A stretch of 36,455 nucleotides of DNA. Origin: SYOC01 sp035575235. Lineage in GTDB: Bacteria; Desulfobacterota; Binatia; Bin18. A program made the translations under genes and the position numbers. The notes under the pieces were generated by a model, which saw nothing but the letters and a program-made list of their open reading frames with translations, had not been told where the DNA came from and searched no databases. Numbering within the stretch: the first letter of the stretch is position 1; every line of letters begins with the position of its first letter. The stretch lies in the NCBI GenBank assembly GCA_035575235.1, contig DATLYA010000042.1:1-36455 (forward strand). Reading direction: 5' to 3'. Positions 8,100 to 16,484 of this stretch are shown here, piece by piece.

Positions 8100-9191
8100 A
8101 TGCCGAAGAAGAAAATCCTTATTGCCGGGGCTTCCGGCCTCGTTGGTTTCGCCGCGGTCAAGCATTTTTCGCAACTGCCGGATTGGGAAGCAGTCGGCGT
8201 CTCGCGCCGCATTCCTCCCGGCCTGGAAGGAGCCGCGCTGCTTTCAGTGGATCTGACCGACAAAGCTCGATGCGCTGACGTGTTTGGTCAGATGCGCGAT
8301 GTCACGCACCTCGTGTATGCGGCGTTGTACGAAAAGCCTGGCCTGGTGCAAGGCTGGCGGGAACGCGACCAGATGGAGACGAACCTCAACATGTTGCGAA
8401 ACCTGTTCGAGCCGCTGTCCGCCGCTGCAAAGAATTTGCAGCACGTGACGCTTCTGCAAGGCACGAAAGCATATGGCGCGCATATCGAGCCCTTCCCTGT
8501 GCCCGCGCGTGAGCGGTGGCCGCGCCATCAACACGAGAATTTCTACTGGCTGCAAGAAGATTATTTGCGTGAACGGCAACAAGGACAAGACTGGCATTGG
8601 ACGATCTTGCGGCCGCAGATTATTTTTGGCGAGTCGCTCGGCAGCAATATGAATGCGATTCCCGCGATTGGCGTGTATGCGGCGCTCTTGCGCGAAGCCG
8701 GGAAACCCCTGTCCTTTCCTGGCGGCGCGCCATGGTTGACGGAAGCGGTCGATGCGGACCTCCTGGCGCATGCGTGCGAATGGGCGGCGACCTCGCCCCA
8801 ATGCCGTAATGAGATCTACAACATCACCAATGGCGATGTCTTTGTCTGGCAGAATGTATGGCCTACGATAGCGGACGCATTAGGCATGGAGGTTGGTCCG
8901 CCGCACCCGTGCTGTTTAGCCGAAGAGATGCCAAAGCGAGAGGCCGAATGGGCGGCAATTGTCAAGAAGTATAATCTGCGTGCGCCGGCGAGCCTCCGTG
9001 ACTATGTTGGCCAGTCGTTTTATATGGCGGATCTCGTTTTTGCGTATGGCGCGCAACGACTGCCGCCGGCCATGCTCGTGAGCACCATCAAGGCGCGCCA
9101 GCATGGGTTTCATGAGTGCATGGACACAGAAGATATGTTCCGCAAGTGGTTCAAGCGGTTTCAGCAGCTGCGGTTGCTGCCGCCGGTGTGA
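8100..9191 (+). CDS. PRISE-like SDR (progesterone 5β-reductase/iridoid synthase-like)
   Basis: A 363-residue extended short-chain dehydrogenase. The NADP-binding GASGLVG motif is at residues 10-16. Two PRISE hallmarks are present: K123 in LLQGTKAYG and the NFYW motif (147-150) followed by LQEDYL, whose tyrosine corresponds to the catalytic Tyr of progesterone 5β-reductase. Plant relatives reduce the enone C=C bond of progesterone and the dialdehyde in iridoid synthesis; bacterial ones act on small enones in vitro. The start at 8100 follows GAAGGAGAG. It precedes a luciferase-like oxidoreductase by about 50 bp containing a perfect palindrome. A role in degrading or detoxifying enone-bearing terpenoids or steroids is inferred. 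Confidence 0.85.
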   Translation: MPKKKILIAGASGLVGFAAVKHFSQLPDWEAVGVSRRIPPGLEGAALLSVDLTDKARCADVFGQMRDVTHLVYAALYEKPGLVQGWRERDQMETNLNMLRNLFEPLSAAAKNLQHVTLLQGTKAYGAHIEPFPVPARERWPRHQHENFYWLQEDYLRERQQGQDWHWTILRPQIIFGESLGSNMNAIPAIGVYAALLREAGKPLSFPGGAPWLTEAVDADLLAHACEWAATSPQCRNEIYNITNGDVFVWQNVWPTIADALGMEVGPPHPCCLAEEMPKREAEWAAIVKKYNLRAPASLRDYVGQSFYMADLVFAYGAQRLPPAMLVSTIKARQHGFHECMDTEDMFRKWFKRFQQLRLLPPV

Positions 9192-9198
9192 TTCTATT

Positions 9199-9226
9199 GT
9201 AGGGGCGCGGCGCGCCGCGCCCCTAC
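9199..9226. repeat. GTAGGGGCG palindrome, copy 1 (perfect, 28 bp)
   Basis: A perfect, loop-less 28-bp palindrome with ends GTAGGGGCG and CGCCCCTAC and a GC-only core. It lies 8 bp after the PRISE-like gene stop. Another perfect 28-bp copy lies at 27100, and a copy with a longer centre at 33354. It is a REP-like element or palindromic terminator without T-run. Confidence 0.8.
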
Positions 9227-9244
9227 GCCTGTAAGTTGACGAGA

Positions 9245-10276
9245 ATGGGAATTCATATCATGCAATTCGGCATCATCCATGACTTTCGCAATCCGCGCCA
9301 ATGGCGTCGCCCCTGGCCGGAATTCTACAAGGGCATCCTTGATCAAATCGTCCGCGCAGAAGAACTCGGGTACGACAACGTCTGGTTGGCCGAACACCAC
9401 TTCGCGGACGACGGGTATAATCCCTCGCCTCTGACGACTGCAGCAGCCATCGCCGCGCGCACGAGCCGTATCCGCATCGGCACCTACGTGCTGCTCATGC
9501 CGTTCCGTCATCCTGTGCGCGTGGCGGAAGATGCAACCTGTATCGACATCATTTCAAACGGGCGTTTTGATCTCGGGGCCGGACAGGGGTATGCCGCCAA
9601 AGAATTTGAGGCGCACGGCATTCCGCGTAAAGAGCGTTCAGCACGATTGGCTGAGGGAATTGAGTTGGTGCGGCGCTTATGGACCGAAACGAATGTCACA
9701 TTTAGTGGGAAATTCACCCAGGTCAAAGATATGACGCTGTCGCCCAGGCCCGTGCAGCAGCCGCATATCCCCATCTGGATGGGCGCGCGCGCCGACAAAG
9801 CCATTCAGCGAGTAGCGCGCATGGGCTGCCATCTCATGGCGACCATTGGTCCGGATCCCGCGCCACTGTATCTACAGACACTCAAAGAAAACGGCTACGA
9901 CCCGGCGCAGTTCAATATCGGTCAGGTACGTACGGTCTATGTAGCCGCAACGGAAGAGCAGGCCTGGGAGGACACACAAGACCACCTGTTCAACTCGATG
10001 GAGTATTATGGCGAGATTTTATCCGAGGCGAATGATGTGCCGGGCGACAAGGACATCTGGCCCTTCAAAACTCCCAGCGAGATGCGCCAGGCGCTCGCGG
10101 GCCGCATCATGATTGGCGCGCCGGACCAGGTGGCGCGCCAGATCGAACGCTTCCAGAAGAATTATCACTGCACCCACTTCGTTATGGGCGTGCAGATGCC
10201 GGGCATGGACCCGGCGAAAGTGACGCACTCATTGGAGCTGTTCGCCAGGGAAGTGAGGCCGCACTTTCAGTCCTGA
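9245..10276 (+). CDS. LLM-class flavin-dependent oxidoreductase
   Basis: A 343-residue luciferase-superfamily protein. Typical segments are MQFGIIHDF, YDNVWLAEHHFADDG, IRIGTYVLLMPFRHPVRVAE, GRFDLGAGQGYAAKEFEAHGI (FMN/F420 phosphate region) and IPIWMGARADKAIQRVARMG. Late sequence (NYHCTHFVMGVQMPGMD) forms the final barrel strand. It probably oxidises a small organic substrate with reduced flavin or F420. The start is 9245 or 9260 (MQFGII); the latter has a closer family fit, the former keeps MGIHIMQF. It is downstream of the PRISE-like gene on the same strand, so the two may share an mRNA unless the palindrome between them ends transcription. Its stop codon lies inside the first unit of a heptamer repeat. 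Confidence 0.92.
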   Translation: MGIHIMQFGIIHDFRNPRQWRRPWPEFYKGILDQIVRAEELGYDNVWLAEHHFADDGYNPSPLTTAAAIAARTSRIRIGTYVLLMPFRHPVRVAEDATCIDIISNGRFDLGAGQGYAAKEFEAHGIPRKERSARLAEGIELVRRLWTETNVTFSGKFTQVKDMTLSPRPVQQPHIPIWMGARADKAIQRVARMGCHLMATIGPDPAPLYLQTLKENGYDPAQFNIGQVRTVYVAATEEQAWEDTQDHLFNSMEYYGEILSEANDVPGDKDIWPFKTPSEMRQALAGRIMIGAPDQVARQIERFQKNYHCTHFVMGVQMPGMDPAKVTHSLELFAREVRPHFQS

Positions 10277-10301
10277 GTCAGGAGTGCTGAGTTCTGAGTC
10301 A
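10274..10301. repeat. Heptamer tandem repeat (TGAGTCA type)
   Basis: Four consecutive 7-mers, TGAGTCA GGAGTGC then TGAGTTC TGAGTCA, start at the stop codon of the luciferase-like gene. They resemble the short tandemly repeated repetitive sequences known from cyanobacteria. A different heptamer (ACGCAAC) repeats at 22724 and 23980. Confidence 0.6.
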
Positions 10302-10368
10302 GACAGAAAAAAAGACGCCTGGTTAATCTCCAGCAGTTTACAGTTGTACGAAGAGGTTGTCTTTGGGT

Positions 10369-10393
10369 TCCCTCTCCCTTCAAGGGAGAGGGA
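10369..10393. repeat. CCCTCTCCC palindrome, copy 2
   Basis: Arms TCCCTCTCCCTT and AAGGGAGAGGGA flank a single base, in the gap between convergent genes (oxidoreductase ending 10276, methyltransferase ending 10444). It shares its core with the copy at 7234, and the 3' flank GACAGGGCGAG matches GACAGAGCGAG there, so the repeat unit extends past the hairpin. Confidence 0.65.
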
Positions 10394-10443
10394 CAGGGCG
10401 AGAAGGAGCGCCTGGATGCTTTCCCCTCCCGTTGTCGTTCGAT

Positions 10444-11301
10444 TTAGCGGCGCGGTTGTGCGTACACAATCCACGCCGCGCCGCTCATATTGACGCCTCT
10501 ATTGGTGGCGTATGGGATCAATGCCGCACGAAGTTCTTCAGCTACACGCCCTCGTACATCCGCTCCTGAGTCAGCCAACAGTCTGGTGATTGGTCCAATT
10601 TCCATCAGAAAATCGACCGCCTCATCGACAGTGGCCGCCCCGCCCATGGTGAGCGTGGGTTCATGGGGATCAATGTTGATATTTGTGAATCCGGCGGTTT
10701 CGAGAAGGCGACGGACCCGGTCGGGATTGGCAAGGGCAAACGGACCTGGCGCATCCGGCGAAGCTGGGGCTGGAGGAGGAACATGCCTGGTCGCGGCCAT
10801 GAGCGGAACACGCGCCCACTCGTTTTTCTCCAATGCCTGCCAACAGACAAAACACAGTCGTCCGTCGGGACGCAAGGCGCTGTGCAAATTCGTAAACGCC
10901 GCCACAGGATCTTCGAAGAACATCACCCCGAAGCGAGAGTAGACAAGGTCAAAATACCCCCGCTCGAATCGGTGCGTCTGGGCATCGGCGTGGAGAAATT
11001 CCAGGTTCGTGAGTTTACGCTCATCGCGGCGCTCGCGCGCACGAGCGAGCATGGGTTGCGACAGGTCAACGCCGAGCACCGAGCCGCTGGGGCCTACGCC
11101 TTCCGCCAATTCAAGCGATGTCTGTCCACAGCCGCAGCCGACATCGAGCACACGCTCTCCCGGCTGCATGTTTGCCCGCTGCATGGCGACAAGTCCCAAC
11201 TGATGGATTTGCGCATCCAACTGTTGTTGACGTTGGACCCATCGCGGTCCACCTTGTTCATTCCAGTAGCGAAGTTGTTCTTGATTGGCTGCTGCGCCCA
11301 C
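10444..11301 (-). CDS. Class I SAM-dependent methyltransferase
   Basis: A Rossmann-fold methyltransferase of about 285 residues. Motif I is VLDVGCGCGQTSLELAE, followed by the acidic VLGVDLSQPM (ribose-binding), LEFLHADAQTHRF (adenine pocket) and FDLVYSRFGVMFFEDPVAAF with LRPDGRLCFVCW. This matches Methyltransf_11/25-type small-molecule enzymes; the acceptor is not evident. Start choice: an in-frame ATG at 11322 lacks a ribosome site, while the GTG at 11301 has AAAGGAGA 6 bases upstream, within the longer reading; I therefore choose GTG. It ends a minus-strand run after PhyH and the D-aminoacylase-like gene, 37 bp from the PhyH stop, suggesting co-transcription. Confidence 0.9.
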   Translation of the reverse strand: MGAAANQEQLRYWNEQGGPRWVQRQQQLDAQIHQLGLVAMQRANMQPGERVLDVGCGCGQTSLELAEGVGPSGSVLGVDLSQPMLARARERRDERKLTNLEFLHADAQTHRFERGYFDLVYSRFGVMFFEDPVAAFTNLHSALRPDGRLCFVCWQALEKNEWARVPLMAATRHVPPPAPASPDAPGPFALANPDRVRRLLETAGFTNINIDPHEPTLTMGGAATVDEAVDFLMEIGPITRLLADSGADVRGRVAEELRAALIPYATNRGVNMSGAAWIVYAQPRR

Positions 11302-11338
11302 CGTATCTTCTCCTTTCACCATTGCAGAAATTCGTCTA

Positions 11339-12139
11339 CTACTCCTTCAGGGCTTCTCTCGGATGCTGCACATCGCCGAAATACCCCAGCGCATAGCCGC
11401 CGAGGCTGTAGCCAATCAATTTCTGTAATTGCTCGGGCAGTTGGCGCGCCACGGCTGGTGGAACGGCGAGATATTGATTTTCCTCCTGGCGCAGCCAGCC
11501 AAGATTGTAGCCAACTTCGATGCCCAGGCGCGGCGCGTCTGATGTGTTCGCGCCGCCGCCGTGATAGACCGAACCGGTAAACATCATCACTGAACCTTTG
11601 GGCATAACGGCGGGCACGGTTTCTTCAGGAGACGGCGAACGACCTTCTTCCCATTGGTGACTGCCGGGAATCACCCGTGTGGCCCCATTCTCTTTGGTGA
11701 AATCGGTCAACGCCCACATGGTATGCAGCTCGCATTCCATCCCGCGCGGGAAACGGAAGGGATCGTACACCAGTTGGTCCTGATGCAGCGTTTGCGCAGT
11801 CTCGCCGGGATTGATTTTGATGGCCTGTGTGAGATGCAACTGAAACTTTTTGCAGTATGGACCGAGCACCTTCGCCGCAGTATCAAGCGCCAACGGGTGC
11901 AAGGCAAGCTGGTGAAACGAGCGTGAGCGCGCCACCAAACTGCCGGTGCGTTGCGTACGGAACCCGGCGAAGTCGTCACGCCCGATCGCCGTGGCTTCGA
12001 TAAACGGCGCGAGTTCTCCGTAGATCGCATTCATCAGAGATTCAGGCACAAGGTTGCGCACGATAACGCAACCATCTTCTTTCAGCACGTCCACGACATC
12101 GTCTGCGGTTACTGTGTTGTTCAGTGATTGCACTGGCAT
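11339..12139 (-). CDS. Phytanoyl-CoA dioxygenase (PhyH) family protein
   Basis: A 266-residue Fe(II)/2-oxoglutarate oxygenase. The iron triad is visible as H119-x-D121 in LHQDQLVYD and H193 in GSVYHGGGANTS, with R204 (APRLGIEV) placed to bind 2-oxoglutarate. The N-terminal VLKEDGCVIVRNLVPESL helix-strand is typical of the family. Such enzymes hydroxylate CoA-activated branched acyl chains, or many secondary metabolites. Nearby ACADs and the CoA-transferase make a lipid or isoprenoid substrate plausible but not shown. The start at 12139 has CAGGAGAG upstream. It is 37 bp upstream of the methyltransferase and about 280 bp after the D-aminoacylase terminator, so it probably has its own promoter. 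Confidence 0.92.
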   Translation of the reverse strand: MPVQSLNNTVTADDVVDVLKEDGCVIVRNLVPESLMNAIYGELAPFIEATAIGRDDFAGFRTQRTGSLVARSRSFHQLALHPLALDTAAKVLGPYCKKFQLHLTQAIKINPGETAQTLHQDQLVYDPFRFPRGMECELHTMWALTDFTKENGATRVIPGSHQWEEGRSPSPEETVPAVMPKGSVMMFTGSVYHGGGANTSDAPRLGIEVGYNLGWLRQEENQYLAVPPAVARQLPEQLQKLIGYSLGGYALGYFGDVQHPREALKE

Positions 12140-12356
12140 GGTTGCTCTCCTGAAAGACAGAGTCAGAAAGAGAAAGAGTGGAGACCATAGATCGGGCGCA
12201 CTGCGTTAGAGACCGAGGCAATAACGTACCCCATTCTCGATTTTCTCAAGCAAGAGACCGGCCGCTAACTTGCGTTCAGCGTTTACCGAGGTAGACGTGC
12301 AAGGTGAGTTTCATCGGCTATATGAGGCGGGGCCGCGTTTGCTGGCAGCGCCTGAA

Positions 12357-12392
12357 CAAAAAAGAAAGGACGGGTGAATAGCCCGCCCTTTC
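12357..12392 (-). terminator. Rho-independent terminator after the amidohydrolase gene
   Basis: Read on the minus strand, an 11-bp stem (GAAAGGGCGGG with CCCGTCCTTTC, one mismatch) and a 7-base loop are followed by a run of six or more T. It starts 26 bp after the stop at 12418. Confidence 0.85.
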
Positions 12393-12417
12393 AAGTTCAG
12401 CCTATGAAGCAGGCGTG

Positions 12418-14100
12418 TTACGCCGACCGCAATACCTGTCCAGGCATGGCTCCGGTGGGCTTGCCGTGTTCGTAGAGCACCTGACCATTCACCAAGGTAA
12501 AGCAAATGCCTTGCGCCGGCGCCACTAATCGGCGACCGCCGCCGGGCAGATCAGTGCGCATCTCCGGACGTTTGCCCGACCCGACCGTCTTGGGATCAAA
12601 AATCGTCACGTCCGCTGCCTGGCCGACGGCGAGACGTCCCCGACCTTTGAGGCCGAAGAAGTCTGCGGGCTCAGACGTGATGCGCTTCACCGCCTGTTCG
12701 AGGCTCATCGCGCCCTTGTCGCGCACCCAGGTGCCCAACAGATATGTGCAATAACCGGCGTCACACAGCATGTCCACATGCGCGCCGCCGTCCGATAGAC
12801 CGATCATGGTGCGCGGGTCAGTGATCAACTCGGGAATCCGCTCTTCGTTCGCATTGAAGATCTCCATCGTAAACTGGATGTTGAGATCGTCCTCCACTGC
12901 GAGATCGAGGAACGTGTCGAGCGCGTCTTTGCCGCACAGGGCGGCGACGTCCGCCACGGTCTTCCACACGTAGGATTGCAGCGCCGGGTTGTTAACTTCT
13001 TTAATATGTAACCGTCCCCACAGCGTTTTGTCGGAAAAGATGCGCGGCTCCTGCAACGCTTTGCGGAACGCCTGGCGGAATGAGGCGTCACAATAGAGTT
13101 CTTTTTGCTTCTCCACCGGCTGATTGAACGCCGGTTTCCACGACGGCATGTTAGAAAAAATAAACGGATTGCGCAGATCAATTTGAATGATCAACGGCTT
13201 GCAGGTCACCTGCGGCACGGCGCCGCGCTGCAACAGCGCTTCCGTCTGCCGCAACGTCTCCATGCACGCCTCAGGTTTGTCATCACGGTTGAGCAGCGCC
13301 AACCAGGTCACCGGCCGCTGACTTTCCGAGACCAGCAGCTTTAACAGGTCATAATCGCTTTCAGACACAACGCCAGGATTATCGTTCAAGGCGAGCTCAA
13401 TGACCCCCCTCCCTAGGTCTCTCAGCGTATTGCAATAAGCCGTCAGCTCTTCACGGCTGGCTAAACGGCAGGCCAAGGGCCGCCCCTGGTAGCCTATGTG
13501 TTGTGGGCCGTTGGTGGTCGAGAAGCCCAACGCTCCCGCCTGTAGCGCTTCACGCAAGAGCGCCGCGACCTTCGCGGTTTCTTCCTTCGTGGCCGCTCGC
13601 TCCATGGACTCTTCGCCCATCACAAAATGACGGAATGGCGTCAGCGGAGCCATAAAGCCAACGTTCAATCCGAGTCCACGCTTTTCCGCAGCGTTCATGT
13701 ATTCAGGAAAAGTCGTCCAATCCCACGTGACGCCTTTGGCAAGCACGTCAAACGGAATAGACTCGACGTTCACCAAGTCCCAGGCGGCGATTTCGCGCGC
13801 TTCGGGGCGGCACGGCGCCAGGCCAACGCCACAGTTGCCCATGACGAGGCTGGTCACGCCATGCCAGGAGGAGCAGGTAAACAACGGATCCCAGCAAATC
13901 TGCGCATCATAGTGCGTGTGGGGATCGACAAATCCAGGCGCGACGATTAGATCTGAAGCGTCAATCACGCGCTTTGCACTGTCAGTCACTTTGCCAATCT
14001 CAGCGACTTTTCCCCCGGTAATAGCCACGTCAGCCCGGCGCTGCGGCGCGCCGGTCCCGTCAACGACCGTTCCGTTCTTAATCAGGACATCATATGACAT
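12418..14100 (-). CDS. N-acyl-D-amino-acid deacylase-like amidohydrolase
   Basis: A 560-residue amidohydrolase-superfamily protein. The N-terminal β-sandwich half (DVLIKNGTVVDGTG) leads to the metal motif GFVDPHTHYDAQ (H61, H63) and to MGNCGVGLAPC, where C90 matches the bridging cysteine ligand of D-aminoacylases. The late GLSDGGAHVDM supplies the catalytic Asp, and the C-terminus returns to the sandwich (VTIFDP...FTLVNGQVLYEHG). The family hydrolyses N-acyl-D-amino acids and other amides; many environmental members have unknown substrates. The start at 14100 has GGAGGGAGA upstream. A strong terminator follows. The insertion around residues 300-370 is longer than in classical D-aminoacylase, as in the YP_-type amidohydrolases. 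Confidence 0.9.
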   Translation of the reverse strand: MSYDVLIKNGTVVDGTGAPQRRADVAITGGKVAEIGKVTDSAKRVIDASDLIVAPGFVDPHTHYDAQICWDPLFTCSSWHGVTSLVMGNCGVGLAPCRPEAREIAAWDLVNVESIPFDVLAKGVTWDWTTFPEYMNAAEKRGLGLNVGFMAPLTPFRHFVMGEESMERAATKEETAKVAALLREALQAGALGFSTTNGPQHIGYQGRPLACRLASREELTAYCNTLRDLGRGVIELALNDNPGVVSESDYDLLKLLVSESQRPVTWLALLNRDDKPEACMETLRQTEALLQRGAVPQVTCKPLIIQIDLRNPFIFSNMPSWKPAFNQPVEKQKELYCDASFRQAFRKALQEPRIFSDKTLWGRLHIKEVNNPALQSYVWKTVADVAALCGKDALDTFLDLAVEDDLNIQFTMEIFNANEERIPELITDPRTMIGLSDGGAHVDMLCDAGYCTYLLGTWVRDKGAMSLEQAVKRITSEPADFFGLKGRGRLAVGQAADVTIFDPKTVGSGKRPEMRTDLPGGGRRLVAPAQGICFTLVNGQVLYEHGKPTGAMPGQVLRSA

Positions 14101-14183
14101 GAATGTCTCCCTCCTTTGCGGATGGTAGCATAGTTCGTATAGTTCATAGCTACCCTATCCCTAATTTTCTCTTAGGGAAAGAG

Positions 14184-14442
14184 TCAACGCAATTCTTTGA
14201 GGATGTCTAAAACAAAGGCAGGAGGATCGCGGCTCACGCACGAGTTAGGGAAACGTCGTCACCCGCGTGCTCGGCTCACCAGTCTCATTACCATACTACA
14301 AGCGTATAGATGCGAGTTTTGCCGTTAAAAGCACGGTCTTTTTGACGCCGTGCAGACCAAGCAACTTTGGATGGAAATCATAGTCTTCCTGTACGCCGCC
14401 AACGCACAGCGTAATATGATGGCGCCCTTTGAGTACGCTCAT
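14184..14442 (-). pseudogene. Decayed VOC ring-cleaving dioxygenase, N-terminal remnant
   Basis: From an ATG at 14442 the minus strand reads MSVLKGRHHITLCVGGVQED and then YDFHPKLLGLHGVKKTVLLTAK, matching the N-terminus of MhqO-type ring-cleaving dioxygenases. That frame ends at 14296. The next family segment, YGNETGEPSTRVTTFP, continues in a different frame (14295-14245), so an indel lies near 14296-14310, and a stop follows at once. A third short frame down to 14184 (SRDPPAFVLDILKELR) may be another gene's tail and is uncertain. Only ~65 of the usual ~300 residues remain. It lies just after the DUF1640 gene (stop 14466). No protein is expected from it. Confidence 0.7.
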
Positions 14443-14465
14443 AGCGCTGTCTTCCCACGAAAGAA

Positions 14466-14705
14466 TCATAGTAATTTTACTAGGGTCGCAATGACTCCGA
14501 TCGCCACTACTATCATGCTCCCTAACCGAATAATCAGGCGGTATTCTAACTCTCTCAATCCTCGTTCCAAGTCTTCTTTTGTCACAAGGCGATCATTCAC
14601 AAGATCAGCGATGGCTTGCGCCTGCACCTCGGCTTGTTCCTCCGACACGCCGACGGCTTTCAGTTTCTTGACATACGCGTGAGTATCGAAGGTAATAGCG
14701 CTCAT
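14466..14705 (-). CDS. DUF1640/CCDC90-like small coiled-coil membrane protein
   Basis: A 79-residue protein: a polar helical N-terminus (ITFDTHAYVKKLKAVGVSEEQAEVQAQ), a heptad-rich linker with VTKEDLERGLRELEYR, and one C-terminal transmembrane helix (SMIVVAIGVIATLVKLL). This layout is characteristic of the DUF1640 family, short bacterial relatives of the coiled-coil membrane protein domain also found in mitochondrial MCUR1/CCDC90. It probably forms membrane-anchored coiled-coil oligomers; no activity is established in bacteria. Its start region lacks a strong ribosome site. It is divergent from the acyl-CoA dehydrogenase at 14863. Such genes often occur beside toxin-antitoxin and mobile debris, and this one abuts a pseudogene. 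Confidence 0.82.
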   Translation of the reverse strand: MSAITFDTHAYVKKLKAVGVSEEQAEVQAQAIADLVNDRLVTKEDLERGLRELEYRLIIRLGSMIVVAIGVIATLVKLL

Positions 14706-14862
14706 AGGAAAAATATAAAGAGCTATAAGGAAAGGCGCAATCGCGTCTCGCCTGGTGCGGCTCCCAACAAACGCCTTTCTCCTATCGGTATTGATCCTCT
14801 TCGCCTGCCCTTGTCGTTTCTCGCCGAACCCCTTACATCATCTTCAGTAAGGAGGTCGCGCT

Positions 14863-16161
14863 ATGGCATGGGACTTTGAGACCGAACCGGAATTTCAAAA
14901 GGAGCTCGATTGGATAGACCAGTTCGTCCGCGAGGAAGTAGAACCGTTAGATCATCTATTAGGCAGTCCCTATGATATTCAGAACCCACGTAATCAGAAA
15001 CTGGTCCGTCCGCTGCAAGCTGAAGTGAAAAAGCGCAAACTCTGGGCGTGCCACTTAGGACCAGAACTCGGCGGTCCCGGCTACGGTCAATTGAAACTGG
15101 CGCTGATGAACGAGATTCTTGGACGCTCGCGCTTCGGTCCGATTGTCTTTGGCACGCAAGCGCCGGATACTGGCAACGCGGAGATTTTGGCGCACTACGG
15201 CACGCCGGAGCAAAAGAAGACCTTCTTGGAGCCGCTGCTCAACAATGACATCGTCTCGTGCTTTTCCATGACAGAACCGCACGCTGGCGCTGACCCGAAG
15301 ATGTTCAAGTGCAAGGCCGAACTCCAAGGCGATTTTTGGGTCATTAACGGTGAAAAGTGGTTTTCCTCGAACGCGCGTTATGCCTCGTTTCTAATCGTGA
15401 TGGCGGTGACAGATCCGGACGCGCCGCCGTATCAGAAAATGTCGATGTTTCTGGTTCCCTCGGATACTCCAGGCATCAATATCATTCGCAATGTGGGGCT
15501 AGGCACGGAGCATGACGGCGCCGGGGAGCACGCGTACATTCGGTATGAAGACGTGCGCATCCCGAGGGAGAATCTGTTGGGGCAGCGTGGACAAGGGTTT
15601 GAGGTGGCGCAGACGCGCTTAGGCGGCGGCCGCATTCATCACGCCATGCGGACGGTCGGTCAAGTGAAGAAAGCGTTCGACATGATGTGCGAGCGCGTGC
15701 TGTCCCGCGAGACGCAAGGAGAAATCCTCGCCAACAAACAAATGGTGCAAGAGCAAATCGCCGACTCATGGATTGAAATGGAGCAGTTCCGTCTGCTGGT
15801 GTTGCGCACCGCCTGGCGTATTGACAAATACAAGGACTATCGCAAAGTGCGCAAGGACATCGCGGCGATTAAAGCGTTGATGCCGAAAGTTTACCACGAC
15901 GTCGTGTACCGCGCGCTGCGTCTCCACGGCGCCCTGGGGCTTTCGAACGAAATGCCCTTTTCTGCCCAGATCATTGAATCGTTCATGACCAGTCTGGCCG
16001 ACGGTCCCACCGAGGTGCATAAAGTTACGGTGGCGCGGCAAGTCTTACGGGAGTACAAAGGCACGGATGGACTCTTCCCTACGGGGCATTTGATTGCGCG
16101 GCGGGAGAGAGCGATTGAGAAGTACGGGAAGTTGTTGGAACTGGAGGTGGGCAATTTGTAA
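14863..16161 (+). CDS. Acyl-CoA dehydrogenase
   Basis: A 432-residue FAD-dependent acyl-CoA dehydrogenase. Features in order: an N-terminal helical domain with KLWACHLGPELGGPGYGQLK; the β-domain signatures CFSMTEPHAGADPKMFKC and WVINGEKWFSSNARYASF; and the C-terminal domain ALRLHGALGLSNEMPF with LADGPTEVHKVTVARQVL. Like the ACAD at 2701 it has Asp-Gly-Pro where medium-chain enzymes have the catalytic Glu-Gly, which places it in the ACAD10/11-like clade. The start has an ideal AAGGAGG. It is a single-gene unit between the divergent DUF1640 gene and the accessory island. Its pair with the first ACAD suggests two acyl substrates or a two-step chain; the substrates are unknown. Confidence 0.93.
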   Translation: MAWDFETEPEFQKELDWIDQFVREEVEPLDHLLGSPYDIQNPRNQKLVRPLQAEVKKRKLWACHLGPELGGPGYGQLKLALMNEILGRSRFGPIVFGTQAPDTGNAEILAHYGTPEQKKTFLEPLLNNDIVSCFSMTEPHAGADPKMFKCKAELQGDFWVINGEKWFSSNARYASFLIVMAVTDPDAPPYQKMSMFLVPSDTPGINIIRNVGLGTEHDGAGEHAYIRYEDVRIPRENLLGQRGQGFEVAQTRLGGGRIHHAMRTVGQVKKAFDMMCERVLSRETQGEILANKQMVQEQIADSWIEMEQFRLLVLRTAWRIDKYKDYRKVRKDIAAIKALMPKVYHDVVYRALRLHGALGLSNEMPFSAQIIESFMTSLADGPTEVHKVTVARQVLREYKGTDGLFPTGHLIARRERAIEKYGKLLELEVGNL

Positions 16162-16214
16162 CGCTCAAAGGCGCGACGCCGTCGCGTCCCTCTACCTCCA
16201 GCGTTCGACCTTCT

Positions 16215-16450
16215 TCACCTGCCGCTGTCAAGGACGATCACCTTGTATGGTTGCTGCAAGTAGGAGTCCTTCCGTAACAAGATAGCCACCAAAGGGCCGG
16301 TATCAAGGAGCACGCCGGTCGTCACCGCCTGCCGAAGCCTTCAACGTATTTGGGTGCGTGCTGAGATCAGGAAGAGCATCGACGGCACAGCCAATCACAC
16401 CAGCCTCACGCGCTAAGTCGTAACACGAGGGGGCTGCGCCCGGTTCAGCG
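16215..16450 (-). pseudogene. Remnant of a VapBC-like toxin-antitoxin pair
   Basis: Minus-strand remains of two overlapping genes. The antitoxin C-terminus reads CYDLAREAGVIGCAVDALPD and then LSTHPNTLK, the family tail that normally ends in (K/E)GFGR. One G appears deleted: restoring it gives KGFGRR followed by a stop that overlaps the toxin start as GTGA. The toxin begins at GTG 16325 as VTTGVLLDTGPLVAILLRKD, a PIN-domain N-terminus with the first catalytic Asp (D8), but homology stops after about 22 residues and the frame ends at 16215. The antitoxin start is not identifiable; the frame runs into the hairpin at 16485. Both genes are dead. The ISAs1 fragment lies directly upstream. Confidence 0.65.
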
Positions 16451-16484
16451 AAATGTTGCTCAACACTTCCCGCACAACGGCGGA

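Noticed and set aside
10663..11580. Plus-strand 305-codon frame over the methyltransferase
   Set aside because: The opposite strand carries all methyltransferase motifs; this frame crosses two real gene boundaries.
14350..14682. Plus-strand 110-codon frame near the DUF1640 gene
   Set aside because: It overlaps the DUF1640 gene and the dioxygenase remnant, both better supported on the minus strand.
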